DNA from: an uncultured Allomuricauda sp.
GTDB lineage: Bacteria; Bacteroidota; Bacteroidia; Flavobacteriales; Flavobacteriaceae
Length of the DNA stretch: 7,061 bases
Direction: 5' to 3'
Assembly: GCA_937911965.1 (NCBI GenBank)
Contig: CALDPL010000163.1
Coordinates: forward strand, 1-7,061
Numbering within the stretch: position 1 is the first letter of the stretch; every line of letters begins with the position of its first letter. Below the pieces are notes generated by a model that saw only the letters and a list, made by a program, of their open reading frames with translations, did not search any database and was not told where the DNA came from. A program made the translations under genes and the position numbers. Shown in pieces: positions 1 to 6,196 of the stretch.

Positions 1-96
1 GGTGAAGACCTTCAGACGGTCCCCGAAGCGGTTCTTCAAGCGGTGGATGTTGGTCGTCACTGCTGGCATAACGCCTTTCCACTGGATCATATACAT
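1..96 (-). CDS. 5' end of a DapA/N-acetylneuraminate lyase-like aldolase gene (partial)
   Basis: An open minus-strand frame starts with ATG at 96 (a second in-frame ATG is at 90) and runs off the left edge after 32 codons. Residues 4-15 read IQWKGVMPAVTT. This resembles the first beta-strand of dihydrodipicolinate synthase-superfamily proteins (class I lysine-Schiff-base aldolases and lyases of 2-keto acids), in particular Bacteroidetes members whose N-termini carry WKGVMPAxTT. The next residues, NIHRLKNRFGDRLKVFT, do not look like the usual family continuation (a TPF-like turn and an acidic residue), so the family call rests on a dozen residues. Neither other minus-strand frame restores a family-like continuation. 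The catalytic Lys and Tyr would lie outside the window. The gene is divergent from the AraC regulator and has a good -7 element at 112-119. From memory, such paralogs act in sialic acid, ketodeoxy-sugar or hydroxyproline breakdown; which one applies here is unknown. Confidence 0.45.
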   Translation of the reverse strand, partial: MYMIQWKGVMPAVTTNIHRLKNRFGDRLKVFT

Positions 97-111
97 TTCG
101 TGTTTGAATCA

Positions 112-119
112 CAAAATTA
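112..119 (-). promoter_or_regulatory. Bacteroidetes-type -7 promoter element for the leftward aldolase-like gene
   Basis: On the minus strand this reads TAATTTTG, matching all six fixed positions of the Bacteroidetes -7 consensus TAnnTTTG. It lies 15-16 bp before the ATG at 96, so a transcript would have a leader of only about ten bases. No TTTG-like -33 element is present at the usual spacing of about 19 bp (the nearest minus-strand TTTG, at 133-136, is too close). That fits a promoter needing an activator, such as one bound at 147-176. The assignment is by consensus match only. Confidence 0.45.
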
Positions 120-146
120 AAGGACCACAGGGCAAATTTTGGGTTA

Positions 147-176
147 ATTATTAACAATTAATGATACTATATTGAC
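147..176. promoter_or_regulatory. Putative tandem AraC-type operator, copy 1 (aldolase-like gene/araC intergenic)
   Basis: The block holds two similar half-sites on the plus strand: ATTATTAAC (147-155) and TATATTGAC (168-176), with the same phase 21 bp apart, about two helical turns. It aligns without gaps to 5934-5963 upstream of susC at 19 of 30 positions, including the identical core GATACTATATT (163-173). Its edge is 27 bp from the -7 element at 112-119. It sits between the aldolase-like gene and the AraC gene and could serve either one. Its left half overlaps the perfect 6-1-6 palindrome GTTAATTATTAAC (143-155). Spacing and position suit a tandem AraC-family site; that the adjacent regulator binds here is inference. 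Confidence 0.42.
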
Positions 177-228
177 CCAATTTGTTGCGAATGCTCCTAT
201 TTTTAAGGATATTTACAAAAAAATTGCA

Positions 229-1071
229 ATGAAAGTTCTCCCCTTCAAAATACCAAAACCCAAGGACGAGGCCCTGGTCTATCAAGTGGATCGGGAAAAG
301 ATCCTCTACGACCAACTGCACCAACACGGAGAAATCCAGATCAGTTATTTGGAAAAAGGGGCAGGGACCCTGATCGTGGGCGATTCCATCAATGAATACA
401 AGGAAGGGGAAATCCTGGTAATAGGAGGCTACACCCCCCATGTGTTCAAAAGCGATGCCAATGCCCAAATGGAAACGGTCATGTACACCCTGTTTTTTGA
501 CATTAATTCCTTTGGAAGGGATTTTTTCAGTATTGCCGACCTGGCCTCCACCAGGGATTTTTTCAACAAATCGGAATTCGGTATGCGGGTGCTCACCAAT
601 AAAGAGGCCATAATTGAGGAATTCAAAAAACTTGGTTCCCAAAACAAGGTGGAACAGATCGCAACACTTTTGATGATCATCAGCCATATTTCAAAATCCC
701 ATACCTCCCCCTTGTCCTCCTTTGTGTACCGAAAAAAGTTTTCCGATGATGAAGGCAAGCGCATGAACGATGTCTTCAAATATGCCATGGACCGCTTCCA
801 TGAGCCCATTGAACTGGAAGAAGTGGCCGATGTGGCCAATATGAGCAAAAATGCCTTTTGCCGTTATTTCAAGAAACGGACCAACAAAACCTTTTTCCAG
901 TTCCTGATCGAGATCAGGATCGAAAATGCCTGCAAGCTGATCCTGAACAAACCCGAACTCTCCATCTCCAATATCTCGGATCAATGCGGATTTAACAATA
1001 TCGCCAATTTCAACAGGAAGTTCAAGGAATTGAAAGGGAGTTCCCCTACCCAGTACAGAAGCCAGTTTTGA
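229..1071 (+). CDS. AraC-family transcriptional regulator with N-terminal cupin-like sensor domain
   Basis: A 280-residue regulator, usual length for one-component AraC proteins. Residues about 28-75 form a cupin-like effector pocket with H31, H33 and E35 (HQHGE) and a closing PHVF at 70-73. Residues about 180-277 form the AraC/XylS DNA-binding domain. The first helix-turn-helix is near 196-217, ending in the conserved NAFCRYFKKRT. The second is near 246-267 (ISNISDQCGFNNIANFNRKF), followed by the usual G-x-x-P-x-x-Y-R ending. I chose the ATG at 229 because family members, as I recall them, start MKVLPFKIPKP. The frame stays open upstream to a TTG at 172, but that extra stretch is AT-rich, not family-like, and its TTG lies inside the putative operator. 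No Shine-Dalgarno at useful spacing is seen, as usual in this phylum. The gene is divergent from the aldolase-like gene and convergent with susCD. It probably responds to a small ligand and controls one or both; the ligand is unknown. Confidence 0.94.
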   Translation: MKVLPFKIPKPKDEALVYQVDREKILYDQLHQHGEIQISYLEKGAGTLIVGDSINEYKEGEILVIGGYTPHVFKSDANAQMETVMYTLFFDINSFGRDFFSIADLASTRDFFNKSEFGMRVLTNKEAIIEEFKKLGSQNKVEQIATLLMIISHISKSHTSPLSSFVYRKKFSDDEGKRMNDVFKYAMDRFHEPIELEEVADVANMSKNAFCRYFKKRTNKTFFQFLIEIRIENACKLILNKPELSISNISDQCGFNNIANFNRKFKELKGSSPTQYRSQF

Positions 1072-1105
1072 ACTGAAAGGGTAAATTGACGCCCACTGTA
1101 AAAGC

Positions 1106-1134
1106 AAAAGCGGCCGGGATTCCCGACCGCTTTT
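1106..1134. terminator. Bidirectional intrinsic terminator between araC-type gene and susD
   Basis: A 29-bp inverted repeat: AAAAGCGGCCGGG (1106-1118), a 3-base loop ATT, then CCCGACCGCTTTT (1122-1134). Thirteen positions oppose each other with one mismatch, C1114 against A1126. The plus-strand RNA therefore has one C-A mismatch, while the minus-strand RNA has a G-U wobble there and pairs fully. The plus strand continues TTTTCCTC and the minus strand CTTTTGCTTTTA, so both have a U-rich tail. It lies 34 bp after the regulator's stop and 55 bp after the susD stop and can serve both convergent units, with slightly better pairing for susD. Nothing else is seen in 1072-1189. Confidence 0.82.
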
Positions 1135-1189
1135 CCTCACTAACAACCAATTCAAACGAGTATTGAAACGTGGTTTTCTTCCATACCCC

Positions 1190-2794
1190 TTAATTTGGGT
1201 ATCCCGGGTTCTGTTCCAGGTTGGTATTGGTGTTCCGTTCCGCCAATCCTATGGGGAACAGGATGGTGTAAACTCCTTGGGGGGTATGGTTGTACCAGTT
1301 TTTGGTCTGGTATACCCCAAAACGGATCATATCGGTCCTTCTTCTGGCCTCGGCCGCAAATTCCCAGCCCAATTCGTCCAAAAAGCGGCCATAGGGCACC
1401 ACGGACTGATCGCCCGGATCGGCAATGGACCCGTCCTCTGCCAAAGTCCCGTATTGAAAGGTGGTATCCCCTTCCAAATCCGCTCCGGTCACCGTGGCAT
1501 CCGCAAGGTCGTCAAAGGAACGTTCCCGCACCTGGGTCACGATCAGGGCAGCCTCTGAACTTCTGTTGGTCCTGAGCAGGGCCTCGGCCTTCATCATGAG
1601 CACATCGGTATATCTCAAAAATGGAAAATCAACGCTGAGTCCCCCGGTGGCCCCAGCTTCAATTTCATATTTCCCGCAGCGGAAACCGTCGGTGAAATCA
1701 CAGTCGTAAATGCTTGGCATTTCCTGTCTAAGGGTCATTACCACACTGCCATCGGATGCACTGATCTGGTCTCCCATCAGCCAGGTATCGGCCAAGCGTT
1801 TGTCGTTGGGGTCGTAAGTGTCGATGAATTGTGGATTGGCACTTGAACCTCCCCAGGGCTGGGCCTGCATTCCAAACACAATACGGTGGTCCGGAAGGAG
1901 CATTTTCATATGGGCACTCCATTGAGGGGCAAAGATCTGGTCGTAGGGAATGGCAAAGACCATCTCGGAATTGCCTTCGTTTTCGGTCTTGAAAATATCC
2001 GAATAGCTTGAGGACAATTGAAACTTATTGCTTCCGATGATCTGATCGCAGGCTTCGATCACCTTTTCCCATTGTGCCGTTCCCGTATAGACTTCCGCAT
2101 TGAGATATACCCTGGCCAGAACGTGATAGGCGGCCCATTTGGTCATCCGACCATAAGTGGAGGTATCGACGGTTTCTGTCAGGTTGGGGATGACCGCCAA
2201 CAATTCGGAAACGATAAAGTCATATACTTCCGTACGCGTATTTTGTACCGGGAGTTCATCGCCGTAGCTTGAAATAATGGGCACATTGCCATGGGTATCG
2301 ACCAAAATGGAATAATACAATGCCCTGAGCGCACGCATTTCCGAAATTATTGCTGTTGCTTGTTCAGGGCTCACGGGAAGTACCCCTTCCTCGATCTGCA
2401 AAATTACCCGGTTGGCACTGTTGACCCCATTGAAACAGGTGATCCAAGTGTTTCTGGGTTGCCATTCGGTTTCCGTCCATTGGTGAAAGTGCATTCTTTT
2501 GTAGGTGCCCCCATCATCCCAGCCGTTCGGTCTGGTCGGGGTCACAATAATATCACCGGGTTCCTCCTGAAGATCGAACAGGCCCTGCCATCCCATGACA
2601 AAACGCATGGGGGTATAGGCCGAGGCCATAACGGAGATTATGTCTCCCTCTGAAGGGACAAATGAGGCCTCGGTCACTTCGGAGAACACCTCTTCTTCAA
2701 GGTCGGTACAGCCTATGGGAAGCATCAGCCCTGTCAAGGCCAACATCAAAAATCCCAAGCTTGGCGATTTCACTTTATTGAATATATTTTTCAT
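1190..2794 (-). CDS. SusD/RagB-family nutrient-binding outer-membrane lipoprotein
   Basis: A 534-residue protein of typical SusD length. Residues 1-28 are a lipoprotein signal peptide (MKNIFNKVK, a hydrophobic run, then a lipobox ending LPIG before C29). Mature residues +2 to +6, TDLEE, are acidic, as expected for Bacteroidetes lipoproteins exported to the cell surface. Family segments in order: the early helix WITCFNGVNSANRVILQIEE (117-136), EMRALRALYYSILVDTHGNVPI (152-173, written here only as the conserved ALRALYY core plus GNVPI), FLRYTDVLMMKAEAL (392-406), EFAAEARRRTDMIRFG (478-493) and the C-terminal NLEQNPGY (525-532). The role is to bind the oligomer at the surface and cap the SusC barrel. 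It follows susC by 11 bp without a Shine-Dalgarno, so the two are surely co-transcribed, and the terminator at 1106-1134 ends the unit. Ligand-binding regions vary too much to name a substrate by eye. Confidence 0.97.
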   Translation of the reverse strand: MKNIFNKVKSPSLGFLMLALTGLMLPIGCTDLEEEVFSEVTEASFVPSEGDIISVMASAYTPMRFVMGWQGLFDLQEEPGDIIVTPTRPNGWDDGGTYKRMHFHQWTETEWQPRNTWITCFNGVNSANRVILQIEEGVLPVSPEQATAIISEMRALRALYYSILVDTHGNVPIISSYGDELPVQNTRTEVYDFIVSELLAVIPNLTETVDTSTYGRMTKWAAYHVLARVYLNAEVYTGTAQWEKVIEACDQIIGSNKFQLSSSYSDIFKTENEGNSEMVFAIPYDQIFAPQWSAHMKMLLPDHRIVFGMQAQPWGGSSANPQFIDTYDPNDKRLADTWLMGDQISASDGSVVMTLRQEMPSIYDCDFTDGFRCGKYEIEAGATGGLSVDFPFLRYTDVLMMKAEALLRTNRSSEAALIVTQVRERSFDDLADATVTGADLEGDTTFQYGTLAEDGSIADPGDQSVVPYGRFLDELGWEFAAEARRRTDMIRFGVYQTKNWYNHTPQGVYTILFPIGLAERNTNTNLEQNPGYPN

Positions 2795-2805
2795 AGTCGT
2801 TGTTT

Positions 2806-5799
2806 TTAGAATGTGAAGTTCATACCCAGGGTAAATGTTCTGATCGATGGGTATTTGTCCCTCTCATCGTTTCCGGGGTCCAAGCCATTTCTGTTGACCT
2901 CCGGATCGATGCCCTTATACTTGGTAAAGGTGGCCAGGTTCAGCCCCGAGGCATAAATCCTGAAGGACTGTGCAAACTTGATGGCATCCTTGGGGAAAGT
3001 ATATCCTAAGGTGACATTGTCGATCTTCAAGAAATCCCCATCCTCCACATAATGGCTGACATAGCGTTGCACATCCTGCAGGACGGCCTTGCCGTATACC
3101 GGCTCGAATGCCGAATTCAAGGTGTTGTAGCTGATCGTGGGATTTTCATAGAACATACGGGAAAAGTTCAAGATCTGATAATCCAAGGCGCCCCTGAGGT
3201 TCACCATCAGATCCCAATTCTTATAGTTCAACATATTGTTCCAACTGTAGTAGGCCTTGGGCAGACCATTGCCCAGAATCTGCCTGTCATCGTTGGTGGA
3301 TTCGGTGGCGGGCACCCTTGTCCCATCCGGCCTTTCAATGATCCAAATGCCATCGTCGGTGATGTCCACACTCTTCAATCCATAAAAGTTGCCTATGGGC
3401 TGTCCCTCTTGTACCCTATGGGTAGAAATCTGAATGGGCTCCCCGGTATATCCTGCATCAAAGAAATCATTGGTGAGCTGGAATTCGTCATTGGACAGGG
3501 AGACGATCTCGTTGGTGTTGGTGGAATAGGTCAGGTTGGCCGTCCATTGGAAATCCTCGGTTTGCACGGGGATGACATTGACTAAAAACTCCACCCCGGT
3601 GTTCTTGATCTGGGCCACGTTGGCCGCAATACTTCCATAAAAGTACGGAGGTGTGGGAACACTGTAATTGTACAGGGCATCCTTGGTGGTCCGGTTGTAA
3701 TAATCGATGGCACCGTTGATGCGACCGTCCAAAATTCCGAAATCCAATCCAACGTTGAACTCCTCCTTCTTTTCCCAACGCAGGTTTGTATTGGCGTTAC
3801 GGGAGGGAACCAATTGCCTGACCCATTCCCCGTTGTTCAGAAAATAATCCCCGTAGGTGAGCCCGCTCAAGGACTGGTAATTGGAGCCGGCATTGATACC
3901 TGTTACTCCAAAACCTGACCTGAGCTTTAGATTGGACAACCAATTCCAATTGTCGGCGAAGCTCTCCTGGTCGATCCTCCATCCCACGGAAATCCCGGGG
4001 AAGTTCCCCCATTTGTAATCTTGGCCAAAACGGGAAGACCCCTCACGGCGCAAACTGGCCATAAGCAGATATCGGTCGTCGTAGTTATAAGTGACCCTGG
4101 AGAAAAAGGCGATCAACTTATCGGAATTCTTATAGCTTCCCATTCCGGCTTCGCCCAATTGCAGGCCTTGTCCGCTTCCCAAGTTGTTATAGGTAAAGCC
4201 ATCGGTCGGAAAGCGACGGTTTGTTGCCCAAAAGCCCTCATTGGTGTTGTCCTCATAGTTGTAACCTGCCAAAGCGGTCACTTTATGGTCCCCAAAGGTA
4301 TTGTCATAATCCAGGGTCAATTGACCATAGTTCCCGATATAGTCATCCGCTCCACGGGAAGCGAAACCTCCCTGACCGTTCTTTGTGGTGGAAACGTGTT
4401 CCTTGGTTTGATAGAAACCCCTCATATTGGAATTTCCCTTACGGGTATAAAGTCCCTTAACGGTAAGATGTTCCCCAAAATCATAGCTCAAAGAAAAATC
4501 CAGACGGGTATTCCTGTACCGGTTTTGTCCGATGGTCTCTTCAATATAACCAACAGGGTTATCATAGAAATAGACGTCCCTTTCATTCCAGTTGCCGTCC
4601 GCATCCCTGATCGGCTCCGTGGGGTTCCGGATAATGGCTTGCCTGTAAATGTATGAATTAAAGCTATATCCGTCCCCGAGCGCATTGTAGGTCTGTTCGC
4701 TCAAAATCAAGCCCACATTGGCCTTTAAACGGTTGTCGAACATGGCGTGGTTCACGTTTACCCTTGCGGTATACCGCTCGTTGTTGGACTTTAGAAAGAT
4801 TCCCTCAGTGTCCCTGTAGTTCAGGGAAGCCGTCATATTGGAAGTCGAATTGCCCGCCCTGAATATCACGTTGTGCACCTGGCTGAAGGCATCCCGGGTA
4901 ATTTCATCCACCCAATCCGTGGTCGCCCCAAAATCCTCAAGGTTGGCCCCATTAAAGGTATAGCCCTCGGCAAACCGCTGTCTTAGGTCGTCGGCATCCA
5001 TAAAATCCATTCTGTCGGCAATCGTTGACAGAGAGGCATAGCCGTGGTATTCAATGGTGGGCTTCATATCGTTGAACCCACTTTTGGTGGTGATGATGAT
5101 CACCCCGTTGGTGCCACGGGTCCCATAAATAGCCGTGGCGGAACCGTCCTTCAACACATCTATGGACTCGATGTCCTCAGGAGCCACTGTATTCAAGCTC
5201 GCAGGGACCCCGTCAACCAATACCAAGGGGTTTGTACCCCCCAAGATGGAAGAGGTTCCCCTTAGGCTGATCTGGGTGCCCTGGGTCGGATCGCCCGAAG
5301 GGGCCGATACCGAAAGTCCGGCCACCTTTCCTTGGATCAATTGGGCCGCATCCTTGACATTGCCCTGTACAAAATCCTCTGATTTGACCGTGGATACCGC
5401 ACTGGTCACATCGGCACGTCGTTGGGTACCATAACCGATCACCACCACTTCGGAAAGCTGTTGAAGGTCCTCCTTCAGCACTACCGAAATGCCTCCCTCA
5501 CGGGCCGCAATCTCTTGGCTGGTGAATCCTAAATAGGAAATTACCAGTACCGCATCGGACTTGGTCGTGGTAATTTCAAAATTACCGTCAAAATCCGATG
5601 CCGTCCCATTGGTGGTGCCCTTTTCAACAACCGCGGCACCGGCTATGGGAATGCCATTCTCATCGGTAATGCTACCTGTTACCCGCTCTTGGGCAAGTGC
5701 TGTCTGTGCCACTAAAAGGCATACCAGGGAAAATAAAAGGCGGTTGTTGGACCCTTTTCTTCCCAAGCATTTTTTCATAAAAAAGCTAGCCAATTTCAT
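2806..5799 (-). CDS. SusC/RagA-family TonB-dependent outer-membrane transporter
   Basis: A complete 997-residue transporter, close to the family's usual length of about 1000, with no frameshift. Residues 1-37 are a Sec signal peptide (basic MKKCLGRKGSNNR, then LLFSLVCLLVAQTALAQ). Residues about 39-112 are the N-terminal carboxypeptidase-regulatory-like domain (GSITDENGIPIAGAAV, then YLGF). A TonB-box region SEVVVIGYGT lies at 116-125. The plug covers about 125-240, with LVDGVPA (194-200), the SIDVLKDGSATAIYGTRGTN stretch (212-231) and GVIIITTKSG (232-241), all hallmarks of SusC/RagA. The rest is a 22-strand barrel by homology, ending in the aromatic NFTF that directs BAM insertion. It imports the SusD-bound nutrient with TonB-ExbBD energy. 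The start is ATG at 5799; an in-frame ATG at 5778 would give 990 residues with an equally good signal peptide. There is no FecR/ECF-type extension, which fits control by the AraC-type regulator instead. The substrate is unknown. Confidence 0.98.
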   Translation of the reverse strand: MKLASFFMKKCLGRKGSNNRLLFSLVCLLVAQTALAQERVTGSITDENGIPIAGAAVVEKGTTNGTASDFDGNFEITTTKSDAVLVISYLGFTSQEIAAREGGISVVLKEDLQQLSEVVVIGYGTQRRADVTSAVSTVKSEDFVQGNVKDAAQLIQGKVAGLSVSAPSGDPTQGTQISLRGTSSILGGTNPLVLVDGVPASLNTVAPEDIESIDVLKDGSATAIYGTRGTNGVIIITTKSGFNDMKPTIEYHGYASLSTIADRMDFMDADDLRQRFAEGYTFNGANLEDFGATTDWVDEITRDAFSQVHNVIFRAGNSTSNMTASLNYRDTEGIFLKSNNERYTARVNVNHAMFDNRLKANVGLILSEQTYNALGDGYSFNSYIYRQAIIRNPTEPIRDADGNWNERDVYFYDNPVGYIEETIGQNRYRNTRLDFSLSYDFGEHLTVKGLYTRKGNSNMRGFYQTKEHVSTTKNGQGGFASRGADDYIGNYGQLTLDYDNTFGDHKVTALAGYNYEDNTNEGFWATNRRFPTDGFTYNNLGSGQGLQLGEAGMGSYKNSDKLIAFFSRVTYNYDDRYLLMASLRREGSSRFGQDYKWGNFPGISVGWRIDQESFADNWNWLSNLKLRSGFGVTGINAGSNYQSLSGLTYGDYFLNNGEWVRQLVPSRNANTNLRWEKKEEFNVGLDFGILDGRINGAIDYYNRTTKDALYNYSVPTPPYFYGSIAANVAQIKNTGVEFLVNVIPVQTEDFQWTANLTYSTNTNEIVSLSNDEFQLTNDFFDAGYTGEPIQISTHRVQEGQPIGNFYGLKSVDITDDGIWIIERPDGTRVPATESTNDDRQILGNGLPKAYYSWNNMLNYKNWDLMVNLRGALDYQILNFSRMFYENPTISYNTLNSAFEPVYGKAVLQDVQRYVSHYVEDGDFLKIDNVTLGYTFPKDAIKFAQSFRIYASGLNLATFTKYKGIDPEVNRNGLDPGNDERDKYPSIRTFTLGMNFTF

Positions 5800-5899
5800 A
5801 ATACATTTTTAGTTTGTTTTAGTTAATTCACTCGGTAAAACTCAATTTTTCAAGCCTTAAAGTTTTAATCACGATTAATAAGCGTTAATTTTACACTTG

Positions 5900-5907
5900 T
5901 AAATGTA
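5900..5907 (-). promoter_or_regulatory. Candidate -7 promoter element for susCD
   Basis: The minus strand reads TACATTTA, matching five of the six fixed positions of TAnnTTTG (final A instead of G). It would start transcription near 5893 and give a leader of about 95 bases before the susC ATG. No TTG-type -33 element is seen at standard spacing. Support comes mainly from geometry: it lies 26 bp from the tandem block at 5934-5963, and the perfect -7 match of the leftward aldolase-like gene lies 27 bp from its homologous block. Weak on sequence alone. Confidence 0.32.
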
Positions 5908-5933
5908 ATCTTATGATTTAGAAGATTCCATGT

Positions 5934-5963
5934 TATATTATCCTGTTTCGATACTATATTATC
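5934..5963. promoter_or_regulatory. Putative tandem AraC-type operator, copy 2 (upstream of susC)
   Basis: Two identical 9-bp direct repeats, TATATTATC, at 5934-5942 and 5955-5963, are 21 bp apart start to start, placing them on the same DNA face. The distal repeat is part of GATACTATATT (5950-5960), which recurs exactly at 163-173. Relative to the candidate start near 5893 the repeats fall at roughly -41 to -49 and -62 to -70, where AraC-family activators commonly bind. The orientation relative to susC is the same as that of copy 1 relative to the aldolase-like gene. Binding by the protein encoded at 229-1071 is inferred. The AT-rich background makes chance similarity easier than the raw match suggests. 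Confidence 0.45.
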
Positions 5964-6184
5964 TAATCAGTGTGCCAATATTGATCTTTATCGGAATAAT
6001 CCTATCAAAAAATGATTTATAAGTATATTATATACACTTTATATTGGAATAGCTCTTCCCACTTGTAGGGTTTTGGAGATTCATTTCTACCCTGTTCCGA
6101 TTCCAAATGGTAGTCGGGCCAATTTAGGCTGGGATGCTTTTCCAAGGGGGTGATTTTATGCCGGGGAAGTTTCCTCGAAAGATT

Positions 6185-6192
6185 TAACTTTG
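6185..6192 (+). promoter_or_regulatory. Candidate -7 promoter element immediately before the ABC exporter gene
   Basis: The plus strand reads TAACTTTG, a full match to the Bacteroidetes -7 consensus TAnnTTTG, only four bases before the ATG at 6197. Starts in this phylum lie a few bases after the element, so transcription would begin at or just next to the start codon and give a leaderless or nearly leaderless mRNA. No convincing -33 element is visible. A six-position match in about 400 bp is not rare by chance, and a start farther upstream (for example after TATATTG at 6040-6046) remains possible. Confidence 0.33.
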
Positions 6193-6196
6193 GCCC

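Larger units (their letters stand above)
5800..6196. other. Divergent intergenic region between susC and the ABC exporter gene
   Basis: A 397-bp stretch with no supportable gene, in two parts. Bases 5800-6050 are very AT-rich and hold the susC control signals: a -7-like element (5900-5907), a short dyad TTTAC-4-GTAAA (5890-5903), the tandem half-sites (5934-5963) and a perfect 6-1-6 palindrome GTATATTATATAC (6023-6035). Bases about 6050-6190 are clearly richer in GC and could hold an untranslated leader or decayed coding DNA. In this part I see inverted repeats TTGGAAT/ATTCCAA (6044-6050 with 6100-6106) and GGGCCAA/TTGGCCC (6116-6122 with 6190-6196), and a small hairpin at 6162-6177. None matches an RNA family I recognise, and repeats of this length are expected by chance. 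Confidence 0.6.

Noticed and set aside
172..228. N-terminal extension of the AraC-family regulator from a TTG at 172 (19 extra residues)
   Set aside because: The stretch is AT-rich, not family-like, and its TTG falls inside the putative operator block. The ATG at 229 gives the recognised MKVLPFKIPKP start.
2018..5434. Several plus-strand open frames of about 70-210 codons opposite susC and susD
   Set aside because: They lie antisense to strongly supported coding sequence and show no domains; they are shadows of the real genes.
5778..5799. Starting SusC at the internal ATG at 5778 instead of 5799
   Set aside because: Both give a valid signal peptide. The upstream ATG was kept as the longer open start, and the alternative is noted in the gene entry.
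6134..6187. A 17-codon plus-strand ORF just before the ABC exporter as a leader peptide
   Set aside because: It shows no regulatory codon pattern, no attenuator hairpin and no family resemblance, and is within chance expectation.
6116..6196. The 7-bp inverted repeat GGGCCAA/TTGGCCC flanking the exporter leader, as a riboswitch or mobile-element end
   Set aside because: About one 7-bp repeat is expected by chance in a region this size, and there is no conserved aptamer, transposase or target duplication.
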